Position numbers and translations under genes: made by a program. From NCBI RefSeq assembly GCF_012999535.1, contig NZ_JABBWV010000010.1, positions 186,001-250,000 of the forward strand: a stretch of DNA of 64,000 nucleotides, given 5' to 3'. Source of the DNA: Microbispora sp. H11081 (GTDB lineage: Bacteria; Actinomycetota; Actinomycetes; Streptosporangiales; Streptosporangiaceae). This document shows positions 8,496-16,684 of the stretch, one piece after another (the stretch's first letter is position 1; every line of letters begins with the position of its first letter). The notes under the pieces were generated by a model that was given only the letters and a program-made list of their open reading frames with translations, had not been told where the DNA came from and did not search any database.

Positions 8496-9163
8496 CGCAC
8501 GCACTCCTTCGCGAGCTCGTCCGGATATTCCGCGTGGCGGTAGAGCCGGATCCGCCAGACGCCGTCGTCGCCGCGCCCCAGGCCGGCGGTCTGCAGATAG
8601 ACCGCGCGCGGGCGTTTCAGCCAGGCCGGCTGGCGGGCCACCGGGACGCCCTGCTCGTCGGTCAGCCGCAGGCCGGTCAGATCGACGCAGCCGTACACCT
8701 CCGCTCCGCGTCCCATCGTCGAGGGCACGCGCAGCGCGTAGAGCCTGGCCACCCCCCGGGCCGACCGCCTGTCGTCGAGGAAGTCGCGCACCCAGGCGAG
8801 GGCGTCCCGGTAGGCGGACGACTCGGCGTCGATGCCCTTCACGTACGAGCGGTCGCCGCCTGAGGTGCCCACGGCCCGCCACTGGGCCGTGAAGTCGCGG
8901 GCGAACGCCTTGATCGCGGCCGACCGCACCGGGTCGGGCTCGGCCGGCCACTCGATCTCGACGGTCAGCCCGGGCGCCGCCGTGATGGCCTCCGTCCCCG
9001 GCTGTCCCGCGGGCGTCCCGGCCGCCGTCGCCGCGGCCGGCTCGACACCGCCGCCGGGGGTGAAGCCGCGCTCGGCGTCCGACGGCGCGCACGCCGAGAC
9101 GAGCAGCAGGCACGCCGTGACGACCGGCGCGGCCACCGCCGTGGCGAGTCCTGGACGCGGCAA
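8492..9163 (-). CDS. Predicted lipoprotein of the Tad locus
   Basis: A ~223-residue protein with a short N-terminus, a hydrophobic stretch (LATAVAAPVVTACLLL) and a lipobox-like LVSAC, predicting a lipid-anchored extracytoplasmic protein. A Thr/Ala/Pro-rich linker precedes the folded part (VEIEWPAEPDPVRSAAIKAF, YVKGIDAESSAYRDALAWV, YGCVDLTGLRL). I use a TTG start (complement 9161-9163): it gives a proper signal peptide and is preceded by GGAGGG; the frame stays open upstream without a better start. It overlaps the downstream secreted-protein gene by four bases. Between it and the LysM-BTAD gene lie 135 bases with no gene, which may hold a separate promoter. Function unknown. Confidence 0.75.
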   Translation of the reverse strand: MPRPGLATAVAAPVVTACLLLVSACAPSDAERGFTPGGGVEPAAATAAGTPAGQPGTEAITAAPGLTVEIEWPAEPDPVRSAAIKAFARDFTAQWRAVGTSGGDRSYVKGIDAESSAYRDALAWVRDFLDDRRSARGVARLYALRVPSTMGRGAEVYGCVDLTGLRLTDEQGVPVARQPAWLKRPRAVYLQTAGLGRGDDGVWRIRLYRHAEYPDELAKECVR

Positions 9164-9298
9164 GGGGGCCCTCCGCAGTACGCGATCCCCCGCCGCTGCC
9201 ACCCTAGGCGGCGGCGCGGGAGACGAACCAGCGCTATGCGCCGATCGGCATGGCTCGGAGGGCGACGTCCCTGGCGTCCCTGGCAATTGGGGCTCCGA

Positions 9299-12200
9299 TC
9301 AGGCGAGGCGTGAGGTTCGGAGGTCCGGGGAGACGGTGCGGCGCCAGTCGGGCAGCAACTCGTCGATGAGCGCCTCAGTCTCCGGCGCCATCCCGCCGCC
9401 GTACGGGTGCGAGGCCGCACGGCGCAGCAGGCCGTCGACGACCGCCCGCAGCCGGACGGGCTCCCCCGTGGCGTGCGCCGCCCTGAGCAGGTCGCGCCAC
9501 AACCCCTCGTCGTCCGCCGCGAGCAGCAGCCCGGCCCTGGCCGCCGCCACCGCGCCGTGCGGGTCGTGGCGGGCCAGCCGGATCTCGCACAGCGCGTGGG
9601 CGGCGTCCGCCACCCAGGCCGTCACGTCGTACTCCAGGGGGTCGGCGGCCAGCCAGGCGTACCGGTCGGGCGGCCTGCCGTTCAGCAACGGGCCGCGCAC
9701 CAGCTTCAGCGCGCGCTCCAGCAGGCCGGCCTCCACGTCGCCGGCGCCGAGCGTGGCCGCGCCCGGCGCGGCACCCCCGGTGGTCTCTGTGGTGGTTTCG
9801 GCCCATTCGCCGGCCTGCCGTACGAGGTCACGGAAGAGCCGCCAGTCCGTACGGATCTCCGGCCCGAGCCGCACCCGCCCGGACCGGTCGAGGAACAGGT
9901 GGGGACGGCCCTCGGAGTCGCGCCCGAGCCACTCGGCGACCCGCGCGATCGTGGCGTCACGCACGGCGAGTTGCACGCCGCGCGGCCACAGCACGCCGGC
10001 CAGCACCGCCGGGTGGACCCCCTCCGGGTGGGTGGCGAGGTAGACGACGAGTTCATGGGCGAGGGCCGCCCGGCCCTCTTCGAGCGGGTTCACCGGGCTG
10101 ATCTCGATCGGGCCGAGGATCCGCACCTCGATGGAGGGCGGCTCCTCGCTCAACCGCTCGGTGAGCGGGGCGAGCGGCTCGCCCTCCTGCTGACCGGTCG
10201 TGTGGAACAGGGCGACCACGGCGTCGTAGTGCCGCCGCGGCAGCAGGTGCGCCTCGATGTCCAGGCCCAGGGCGTCGACCCGGGCCCTGCCGTCGTCGGT
10301 GACCTCCCACGTCCAGGTGGCGTGCGGCACCTCTCCCGCGATCACGAAGCCGCCTGCGGTGCGCCTGCCCTTGCCGAGCAGCGCGAGGCGGCGCGCCTCG
10401 TCCTCGTCGGGCCGGATGGCCGACAGGAGATAGTGCGGGGTGTAGGCGGAGTCGGCCACCCGGCTGTGCACGCGGCCGGTCAGCACGTCGCCGTCGAACC
10501 GGGCGTGCTCCTCGAACTCCGGCAGCACCTCGGCCAGGCTGCCCGCAGTCCTGATCCGCTCGGGCGCGATGAGGGTCAGCTCCTCGCCGAAGCCGACGAG
10601 GGTCACGCGCATCTGGTCGGACCACCGGTTGGTCGCCAGTTCGACGGCGAGCGCCGACAGCGCGGCGACGGTGTGCGTACCGGTGATCGCGATCACCCCG
10701 TGCGCGGCCTCCAGGTCGACCAGGACCCGCCCGTTCTGGCCGGTGCCGAGCGAGACCAGCCCGGGATAGGGCGCGGGCACCCCGGCCAGCACGTGCTCGT
10801 CGATGCGGCGTCCCTCGTGGGCCGGAAGACGCCACACCTGCCCGTCGTCGCAGGACTCCCACGGCTCGGGAGCGTCCCGGTCCGCCGGGTGGATCCACAG
10901 GTCGAGCCCGCGGTTGGACAGGTGGACGGCGTAGATCGTCGGAGGGCGCCGGCCGGCGTCGGCCAGCAGGCGGCCGAGCAGGCGCAGGCCGATGTCGAGC
11001 ATCCGGCTGCCCGGGGCGTCGGCGCCCAGCCGGATCGCCACCTCGGCCTCGGCCGCGTCCCCGCGCGGCCGGGCGATGCGCCATCCGAAGGCACGGCGCC
11101 ACAGTTGCTCGCGCCTCCTGCGGCCGATCAGGGCCAGCAACCCGGCCGCCGCCAGCGACGACGCCGCCAGGTAGTCGGCGAGGACCGGCCCGCCCTGCCG
11201 CTCCCCGGGCTCCTCTCCGGCAGCCGTGGGCCGCCCGTGGGCCGCGGGGGGCGTCTCCGGCACCCCGGCGGGCTGGGCGGTGGTCGTGCCGACCGGCCGC
11301 GGCGTCGCCGTGTCCCCGGCCCTGCCGGTGTGCTCCGACGGGGTGTCCTGGGGCATCGCGGGCGGCGGCAGCACGATCCCCGGCTTGCTCGGCTCGGGGG
11401 TCGCCCCGCCCCGCTCGTGGCTCGTGTCCCCCTGCCGTCCGGCCTCGCCCGGCCGGGCGGTGGAGTCGTCCCGGCCCTGGTCGGGCCGGGTGGTGTCGGC
11501 CTCGCCCTCCGCCGTACGCCCCGTGTTCGAACCGGGGGGTGAACCGGTGTGCGAGCCGGTGGTGGGACGCGGGTCCGGCGTCCCACGCCGGTCTTCTGTG
11601 GCGCGCCGGTCTTCTGTGGCGCGCCGGTCGCTCGTGACGTCGCCGCCGGACGCCGCTCCCCCGGCGTACCGGGTGTCGCCGTCGAGTTCGGCGGGCGCGC
11701 GGCGGTGGTCCTTCAGGATCTCCGGCCGGTCGTCGTCGACGGGCACGACGTGGACGTTCCTGGCGTCGTCCGGCATGTCGAGCACCCAGCCGGGACGGAT
11801 GAGGTCGGCCATGTGCAGCCGGCTGCCGTCGGGCTGTTCCTTGTGCTGGTTGAGCCGGTAGATCTCCGGATAGCGACGCCCGTCACCCAGGCACTTCTCC
11901 GCGATCTCCCACAGGCTCTCGTGGTGGCGTCCATGCGGAGGCTGGACCACGTAGACCTTCTTGACCTCCCTGGCCTGCAGGGCAGGGCGCTCCGCCTCGG
12001 TTTGCGGCACCGGCGCCGACAGCGCCGCGACCTGCGCCTTGATCGGGGCCGGGACGCCCGCGCGGGCGATGGGCAGCGCCACGGCGGTCGCGGTGAACAG
12101 CAGCAGCACGGCGGAGACCAGGCGGTTCGCGAGTGCCTGGGTGCCACCCGACAGCGGCACCCTGGCCGGCATGCCGACCCGCCGCAGCCCGGCGTAGACC

Positions 12201-12766
12201 TCGACGACCACGCACAGGAACAGCTGCAGCCAGGCCAGCCACACCAGAAGGATCATGATCGCGATGATCGTGTCCGGACCGACCTGGCTGGTGAAGACGT
12301 CCGCGTTCAGCAGGTCGCCGCTGATCGGCGGACCTGCCAGCCGGAGCAGCGCGTACGGCACACCGCCGACCAGGCCCACCAGCGCGACCAGGGCCCCGAG
12401 GCCGGCGAGGAGGTCCCCAGCCGTACGCCGGGCCCGCAGCCGTACGGGCCGCTGGTCGTGCCAGTGGTCCGGCGCCCGCTGCGGGCCGAGCACGGACGGC
12501 AGGCCCTCCGCGCGAGGGCGAGGGCCCCGGCCCGGCGTGCCGCCCGCCATGGCCCCGATGCCGGAATCCCGCTGCGCCGCGCCGGACTGGGTCGGGCCGG
12601 ACTGGGTCGCGCCGGGCTGGATCGCGCCGGGCTGGGGCGCACCAGGCTTGGGCGCGCCGCGTCGCGCTTCGCGCCCCTGGCCCCGCTGCGGCTCACGCCC
12701 CGTCCCCCGCGTGGTCTCGCGGAGGAACTCCTCCCGCCGCCCCCCAGGCGGCCTCGTCCCTGTCAT
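9299..12766 (-). CDS. Membrane-bound LysM protein with C-terminal BTAD regulator-like domain
   Basis: A 1155-residue protein. The first ~100 residues are Gly/Pro/Arg-rich with a repeated PGAxQ-type pentapeptide. Three membrane segments follow (~115-240), then a LysM peptidoglycan-binding domain (~265-335: VYVVQPPHGRHHESLWEIAE, YPEIYRLNQ, LIRPGWVLDMP), a long disordered Asp/Arg/Thr/Pro linker and a fourth membrane segment (YLAASSLAAAGLLALIG). The cytosolic remainder ends in a winged-helix plus BTAD arrangement of SARP type (~910-1130: VRILGPIEISPVN, AVLAGVLWPRG, then LLERALKLVRGPLLNGRPP and helical repeats). The topology would connect the cell wall with a cytosolic regulatory domain. The ATG is preceded by GGAGAGG and overlaps the stop of the upstream TadG-like gene. 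Proteins of this architecture recur in actinobacterial Tad loci; DNA binding by the C-terminus is inferred. Confidence 0.85.
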   Translation of the reverse strand: MTGTRPPGGRREEFLRETTRGTGREPQRGQGREARRGAPKPGAPQPGAIQPGATQSGPTQSGAAQRDSGIGAMAGGTPGRGPRPRAEGLPSVLGPQRAPDHWHDQRPVRLRARRTAGDLLAGLGALVALVGLVGGVPYALLRLAGPPISGDLLNADVFTSQVGPDTIIAIMILLVWLAWLQLFLCVVVEVYAGLRRVGMPARVPLSGGTQALANRLVSAVLLLFTATAVALPIARAGVPAPIKAQVAALSAPVPQTEAERPALQAREVKKVYVVQPPHGRHHESLWEIAEKCLGDGRRYPEIYRLNQHKEQPDGSRLHMADLIRPGWVLDMPDDARNVHVVPVDDDRPEILKDHRRAPAELDGDTRYAGGAASGGDVTSDRRATEDRRATEDRRGTPDPRPTTGSHTGSPPGSNTGRTAEGEADTTRPDQGRDDSTARPGEAGRQGDTSHERGGATPEPSKPGIVLPPPAMPQDTPSEHTGRAGDTATPRPVGTTTAQPAGVPETPPAAHGRPTAAGEEPGERQGGPVLADYLAASSLAAAGLLALIGRRRREQLWRRAFGWRIARPRGDAAEAEVAIRLGADAPGSRMLDIGLRLLGRLLADAGRRPPTIYAVHLSNRGLDLWIHPADRDAPEPWESCDDGQVWRLPAHEGRRIDEHVLAGVPAPYPGLVSLGTGQNGRVLVDLEAAHGVIAITGTHTVAALSALAVELATNRWSDQMRVTLVGFGEELTLIAPERIRTAGSLAEVLPEFEEHARFDGDVLTGRVHSRVADSAYTPHYLLSAIRPDEDEARRLALLGKGRRTAGGFVIAGEVPHATWTWEVTDDGRARVDALGLDIEAHLLPRRHYDAVVALFHTTGQQEGEPLAPLTERLSEEPPSIEVRILGPIEISPVNPLEEGRAALAHELVVYLATHPEGVHPAVLAGVLWPRGVQLAVRDATIARVAEWLGRDSEGRPHLFLDRSGRVRLGPEIRTDWRLFRDLVRQAGEWAETTTETTGGAAPGAATLGAGDVEAGLLERALKLVRGPLLNGRPPDRYAWLAADPLEYDVTAWVADAAHALCEIRLARHDPHGAVAAARAGLLLAADDEGLWRDLLRAAHATGEPVRLRAVVDGLLRRAASHPYGGGMAPETEALIDELLPDWRRTVSPDLRTSRLA
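11586..11629. repeat. 18-bp tandem repeat in the LysM-BTAD gene linker
   Basis: Two identical 18-base units (11586-11603, 11604-11621) and an eight-base partial copy encode repeated ATEDRR in the disordered linker between the LysM domain and the fourth membrane segment. Confidence 0.9.
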
Positions 12767-13239
12767 GCCTCTCCAGGATCAGGAGCGGCCGTGGCCTCCG
12801 CTTCCATGTCCGAGCCGGCGAAACCCAGCGCGGCGAGGAAGAAGGCGTTCCAGTGGACCGACACCGCCACGGTGACGTCAGCCTGGCCGCCGCCCACGGT
12901 GCACTCGGTCATGCGTACGCCGTCGGTCTCCTGACTGGCCGTGATCTCCTCCGCAGGGCCGCACACCGCGCTCTCGTCGGCGAGCAACCGCACCTGACCG
13001 GTGTCCCGCAGGGTCTCGACGTCGATCTGGTCGGCGGCGGCGCGGGCGGCCTGCTCGGCGATGTCCGCCGCCTTCAGCCGGGCGTTCATGGCGGCCCCGC
13101 CGTCGACCAGCAGCCCGGCCAGCAGGAACACCACCCCCGAGAAGAGAACCACGAACACCGACATGGAGCCCCGCTCTCCGGGCCTCGGGCGTGACTCGTT
13201 CCTGGCGCGGGTGCGGCGCGTACGCGGCGGCGGGGTCAC
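12763..13239 (-). CDS. TadG/TadE-like pilus assembly protein (Rv3654c type)
   Basis: A 158-residue pseudopilin-like protein. A basic leader with GERG precedes a single hydrophobic helix (SMSVFVVLFSGVVFLLAG), followed by a helical ectodomain (AAMNARLKAADIAEQAARAA) with two Cys. The leader resembles a type IV prepilin site, but the position expected to be Glu at +5 is Phe, unlike the two neighbouring TadE-like proteins. It ends in a four-base overlap with the LysM-BTAD gene and begins in a four-base overlap with the upstream TadE-like gene. Such minor pseudopilins are thought to help assemble Flp pili across the envelope; the exact role is not known. Confidence 0.85.
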   Translation of the reverse strand: MTPPPRTRRTRARNESRPRPGERGSMSVFVVLFSGVVFLLAGLLVDGGAAMNARLKAADIAEQAARAAADQIDVETLRDTGQVRLLADESAVCGPAEEITASQETDGVRMTECTVGGGQADVTVAVSVHWNAFFLAALGFAGSDMEAEATAAPDPGEA

Positions 13240-13718
13240 TGCACCCTCCGAAACCGTTCGAGCGGCACGACCGAGGCGCCCGACATCTCCTTGCTCCCGC
13301 CGAAGCCGAGGAAGTCGAGGTCGAGCTCACAGCTCACGGTCGCCCGCACGAAGCCACCCGTCTTCCATTCGCTGCCGGACATGCTGACCTGCGGCGAGCA
13401 GTCGCCGGAGAGGGCGGCCTCGGCGGCCTCCTTCGCGGCCGACTCGGCCTCCGACTCGGTGCGCTGCACCGAGGCCGCCCTCGCGGCGTCCCGCGCGGCT
13501 CCGTTGACCTCCCCCTGGGCCTCCACGATCCGGCCCGCGCCGACGAGGAACATCAGGAACAACAGGAAGAGCGGGGCCAGCATGACCGTCTCCGCCGTCA
13601 TCGACCCGCGTTCCCCGGCGCGCGTACCCCGGCCGGCCCGTACGGCGTGGCGCACGCCGCGCGGTCCCGGCACGGCGTGCTCGCCCGGCGGGGCCGATTC
13701 CGGTGAGGTCCGGGTCAT
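13236..13718 (-). CDS. TadE-like minor pseudopilin
   Basis: A 160-residue protein with a ~38-residue basic leader ending in GERG, then SMTAE and a hydrophobic helix (TVMLAPLFLLFLMFLVGAG). Gly followed by Glu at +5 matches a prepilin peptidase site. The ectodomain is helical and Ala/Glu-rich (EVNGAARDAARAASVQ) with a Cys pair. I place the start at the ATG complementing 13716-13718, which overlaps the stop of the upstream TadE-like gene; the open frame continues further but is shadow there. It is part of the overlapping Tad operon. Confidence 0.85.
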   Translation of the reverse strand: MTRTSPESAPPGEHAVPGPRGVRHAVRAGRGTRAGERGSMTAETVMLAPLFLLFLMFLVGAGRIVEAQGEVNGAARDAARAASVQRTESEAESAAKEAAEAALSGDCSPQVSMSGSEWKTGGFVRATVSCELDLDFLGFGGSKEMSGASVVPLERFRRVQ

Positions 13719-14350
13719 TCGCAGCCGTCCGAGCCGTCGTCGGGACGGAAGCACTCGATGGGCCCGCCGAAGCGCGAGGTGATCGTAAAGGTCATCTGGG
13801 GCAGCAGCGGCACCACCTGGACGGCGCTGCCGGTGATCTCCACGCCGCGCTGGTCGCCCTGCTCCCACGCCGTGGCCTGGGCGTCCTTCAGCAACTGCGG
13901 CCCGATCGCCTGCACGATCTGCCGTGCCTTGCTCTCGGCCGCGTCCTGCCAGCCGTCCGAGCCGCCCGCGCGGGCGATGCGGGCGCCCTCACGGGCCGCG
14001 GCGTCGGCCACCTGGCGGCCGTGGAACCAGAGCGTGACCTGGACGACCAGCAGCACGACGGCGAGCACGACCGGCATGAGCATGGCGAGTTCGATCACCG
14101 TGGCGCCCCGCTCGCCCCTCCGGCGTCCCGTGGCCTGCCCGCTTCGCTCGCTCTCCACATCCCGCGCGGGGGCCACGTCTCGTCCGCTCGTCTCGGCCCG
14201 CCGGGGGCAGGATCCGTACGGCATGCGGGCCGTGCCCGCGGTGACCACGCCCCGCGGACCGTGCACGGTGGCCGCGGCCCGTACGGCGGGCGCCCCGCCA
14301 TCCACGCGACGCGCGGGGGCCGCGGCGCGCGCGTTCGTCACTCCCGGCAT
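13715..14350 (-). CDS. TadE-like minor pseudopilin with long basic leader
   Basis: A ~211-residue protein with the start placed at the ATG complementing 14348-14350. The hydrophobic helix (VIELAMLMPVVLAVVLLVV) is preceded by RRRGERGATVIE, where Gly and Glu at +5 fit a prepilin peptidase site. The Ala/Arg-rich leader of ~80 residues is unusually long, so an internal start further down is possible. The ectodomain has REGARIARAGG and a late Cys pair (IECF..DGCE). It follows the Flp pilin gene by 34 bases and overlaps the next TadE-like gene by four. It probably belongs to the Tad envelope apparatus. Confidence 0.82.
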   Translation of the reverse strand: MPGVTNARAAAPARRVDGGAPAVRAAATVHGPRGVVTAGTARMPYGSCPRRAETSGRDVAPARDVESERSGQATGRRRGERGATVIELAMLMPVVLAVVLLVVQVTLWFHGRQVADAAAREGARIARAGGSDGWQDAAESKARQIVQAIGPQLLKDAQATAWEQGDQRGVEITGSAVQVVPLLPQMTFTITSRFGGPIECFRPDDGSDGCE

Positions 14351-14384
14351 GGTCGCCAGACCCGGGTCGCCGTGCCCCTCGGGG

Positions 14385-14621
14385 TCACTCCGCGCCCCCG
14401 CCGCCACCGCCCCCGCCGCCACCGCCGCTGAAGCTGTTCTGGATGTCGGACTGCTTCTGCTCGACCAGTTGCCTGATCAGCGTGGCCAGGCCGAGAGCGA
14501 CTCCGGCGATGATCGCGGTAATGATCACCCATTCGACCGCCGAGGCGCCCCTGGACGGGGCGTTCCTGGCGCGGTCCAGCCGCACGTGGAGCACGGCGAT
14601 CAGATAGTGGAACCAGAGCAT
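14385..14621 (-). CDS. Flp-type pilin subunit with poly-glycine tail
   Basis: A 78-residue protein with a ~24-residue leader, then RGASAVEW and the hydrophobic helix VIITAIIAGVALGLATLI. Cleavage after Gly would leave Glu at +5, the class IVb Flp prepilin signature. The mature protein would be about 53 residues and ends in FSG followed by a run of eleven glycines in total and then Ala-Glu. A glycine tail this long is uncommon for a pilin. The ATG shares one base with the stop of tadC (TGATG). It is the most likely major subunit of the Tad pilus, located within the assembly operon rather than ahead of it. I see no TadV/CpaA prepilin peptidase gene in the window. Confidence 0.85.
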   Translation of the reverse strand: MLWFHYLIAVLHVRLDRARNAPSRGASAVEWVIITAIIAGVALGLATLIRQLVEQKQSDIQNSFSGGGGGGGGGGGAE

Positions 14622-15625
14622 CAGGCCCCCAACATCTTCATGGCTGCGGGAAAACTAAGGAAGATCACGAAACCCGCGCACAGCAGGAGCTGGGCGACGA
14701 GCATCGACTGGGACCGCTCGCCCGCCTTGCCTTCGACCTCCGCGAGTTCGCGGCGGCGCAGGGTGGCGGCGCGGGCGGTGAGAGACGCGCGGACCTTGGC
14801 GCCGTCGTCGGCGACGAGCCCGAGCGCTGCCGACAGGTCCCGCAGTTCGTCGACGTTGATCTCGTCGCCGAGCTGGCCGAGGGCCTGCCAGGGGGTGATA
14901 CCGACGATCCTGGCGTTGGCCAGCGCCTCGCGGATGCGCTCCATCGCCCAGTTGGAACCGGGGGCCGGCCCGGCGCCGTTGCCGGCGGCCCCGTTGACGG
15001 CGCTGCCGTTCAGCGCGCCGGGGGTGGTGACGGGGCTGCCCACGGCGACCGCCATCATCAGTGCCTCCGGCACTCCCCTGCCGCCCGCGAGGTTCATCGA
15101 CACGAGGTCGAGGAAGGCGCCCACCGCGTGCCGGAAGTCCCGGCGGCGTACGGCGGCGTCCCGCCGGATCTGCACGTCAGGCAGCAGGAAGAAGATCACA
15201 CAGACGACGAGGGCCGACCAGAGCGGCACCTGCACCGAGACGCCCCACCCCATCAGCGCGAGCCAGCCGACGAGGAGCGGGAACGCCAGCAGGCCGGAGA
15301 CGCCGAGCAGCAGCTTGGTCGCGAGGAACCCCTCGAAGGACTTGCCGAGAAGCGCCAGGTCGGCCTTGACCGATCGCGCCTCCCATCCGCGGGCCGCGTA
15401 GAACCTGGCGAGCCGCAGGCCCAGCATGCGGCGGAACTCGCTGACGTCCTCCTCGGGCGCGATCAGCGGCGCCCGGGGCACGCCCTCGCCGTCGCGGGCC
15501 TGGTCGAGCGCGGCGAGCCGGGCGGTCAGGCCGGGGCGGGGCGGGAACAGCGCCCGCAGCAGCAGGAAGAGCCCGAGGCCGAGTACGGCTCCGCAGAGCA
15601 CGGTCAGGATCACGGCGCCCCCCAC
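14621..15625 (-). CDS. tadC: Tad pilus inner-membrane platform protein TadC
   Basis: A 334-residue T2SS-F-type platform protein. There are N-terminal membrane segments (VILTVLCGAVLGLGLFLLL; LLAFPLLVGWLALMGWG; WSALVVCVIFFLLPDV), the cytosolic F-domain (RDFRHAVGAFLDLVSMNLAGG, LRDLSAALGLVADDGAKV, RRRELAEVEGKAGERSQ) and a final membrane helix (LLLCAGFVIFLSFPAAM). It would work with TadB and the TadA ATPase to build or retract the pilus. A Gly/Ala/Asn-rich insertion (~195-220) interrupts the F-domain. The GTG complementing 15623-15625 is used; another GTG at 15611-15613 is also possible. Unlike other junctions in the operon, a 117-base repeat-filled gap separates it from tadB. Confidence 0.92.
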   Translation of the reverse strand: MGGAVILTVLCGAVLGLGLFLLLRALFPPRPGLTARLAALDQARDGEGVPRAPLIAPEEDVSEFRRMLGLRLARFYAARGWEARSVKADLALLGKSFEGFLATKLLLGVSGLLAFPLLVGWLALMGWGVSVQVPLWSALVVCVIFFLLPDVQIRRDAAVRRRDFRHAVGAFLDLVSMNLAGGRGVPEALMMAVAVGSPVTTPGALNGSAVNGAAGNGAGPAPGSNWAMERIREALANARIVGITPWQALGQLGDEINVDELRDLSAALGLVADDGAKVRASLTARAATLRRRELAEVEGKAGERSQSMLVAQLLLCAGFVIFLSFPAAMKMLGA

Positions 15626-15631
15626 CGATCC

Positions 15632-15799
15632 GCAAGATCACGTACGACATCGCGCCTGGTGGACGGCGGATGCGCGAATTTCTGCATGATCACGAAGGGC
15701 GGAGCCGCAGGCCGGGGGCCGTCGCTGCGACAAACTGCAAGATCACGGCTGGTCATGGAGCAGGTCACCGCCCCTCGCTGCGACTTTTTGCAAGATCAC
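15632..15799. repeat. Degenerate repeat array with ~53-bp period at the tadB-tadC junction
   Basis: GCAAGATCAC (GCATGATCAC in one copy) recurs at 15632, 15684, 15737 and 15790, a period of 52, 53 and 53 bases. In the best copies it is preceded by CGCTGCGAC and four bases (15722-15746 and 15775-15799); the first copy has a degenerate GATGCGCGAA in that place. The intervening ~29 bases differ between units. The array fills the intergenic gap and supplies the last ~18 codons of tadB. Confidence 0.75.
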
Positions 15800-16684
15800 A
15801 CCCTTGTCTGGGGGGCGGTGGTAGGGGGCGAGGATGCGGGCCGGCTTGTCGAAGCGGGCGAGCCGCCGCATCCAGGCGAAGCTCACGCCGAACAGGCCCG
15901 CCACCACGACCAGCACGGCCTGGCCGAGCACGGAGTTGTACTCCTCCACGTACGAGCGGTTGAAGACGACCAGCGCGGCGGCGAACGCGAGGGCGGTGCC
16001 GACCACGATCTGCACGCTCTTGCGGGTGGACCTGCGCTCGGCCTCCACCCGCCGCCGCATGTCCAGCTCCTCGCGGGCCGACACCGCAAGGGCCGACAGC
16101 ACGTCGCGCAGGCCGGGCCCGCGCAGCCGCGAGTTGAGGATCAGCGCCGCCACCACGAGGTCGGCCGAGGTGTCGTCCAGTTCGTCGGCGAACATCCGCA
16201 GCGCGTCGGCGAGCGGCATCCGCGTGTGCAGCCGGTCGACCAGGGCCCGCAGGTGCGGCTGGAGACTGGGGGCCGCGGCCCTGATCGACGAGGGGATGGC
16301 CTGTTCGAGCCCGGCCGCGCCCGCGATGGTGTCGCGCAGCGACTCCGTCCACGCCGCCAGGCCCTCCAGCCGCCGCATGGCGGCCCGCTCCTCCGCCGCG
16401 CCGCCGGTGAAGCCGCGCCAGGCCAGGACGAGCAGCACGGCTCCCGCCGCGATGACCGGCCAGCCGGTCACCACCAGCACCACGACGCCGGTGACCGCCG
16501 CGATCGCCGAACGCGTGGACAGGGCGCGCAGCAGGCGCATCCGCTCGGCCCTGCCGTCCGGACCGGCGGGGCGAGGGCGCAGGCCGTAGATCGCCAGGGC
16601 GAGCAGGAAGATCCCGCCGCCCGCCGCGGCGCCGGCCAGCAGCACCAGGGGGTCGATGAGGCCGGGAGGCAGCAGCCCGTTCAT
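15743..16684 (-). CDS. tadB: Tad pilus inner-membrane platform protein TadB
   Basis: A ~313-residue T2SS-F platform protein that pairs with TadC. Membrane segments lie near the N-terminus (IDPLVLLAGAAAGGGIFLLA; two more at ~60-90) and C-terminus (VGTALAFAAALVVFN; VLGQAVLVVVAGLFGVSFAW), around a cytosolic F-domain (GLAAWTESLRDTIAGAAGLEQ, ALRMFADELDDTSADLVVAA, LRDVLSALAVSAREELDMR). The ATG complementing 16682-16684 gives a four-base ATGA overlap with tadA; a GTG two codons upstream is an alternative. The last ~18 residues (from VILQKVAARGGDLLHDQP) are encoded inside the 53-bp repeat array, so the present C-terminus probably results from repeat invasion. Confidence 0.92.
   Translation of the reverse strand: MNGLLPPGLIDPLVLLAGAAAGGGIFLLALAIYGLRPRPAGPDGRAERMRLLRALSTRSAIAAVTGVVVLVVTGWPVIAAGAVLLVLAWRGFTGGAAEERAAMRRLEGLAAWTESLRDTIAGAAGLEQAIPSSIRAAAPSLQPHLRALVDRLHTRMPLADALRMFADELDDTSADLVVAALILNSRLRGPGLRDVLSALAVSAREELDMRRRVEAERRSTRKSVQIVVGTALAFAAALVVFNRSYVEEYNSVLGQAVLVVVAGLFGVSFAWMRRLARFDKPARILAPYHRPPDKGVILQKVAARGGDLLHDQP

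Noticed and set aside
15632-15799. CRISPR array at the tadB-tadC junction
   Set aside because: The regular ~53-bp period and variable interiors look CRISPR-like, but the repeats are degenerate, only two copies are near-identical, part of it encodes the TadB C-terminus, and there are no cas genes. Kept as an unexplained repeat instead.
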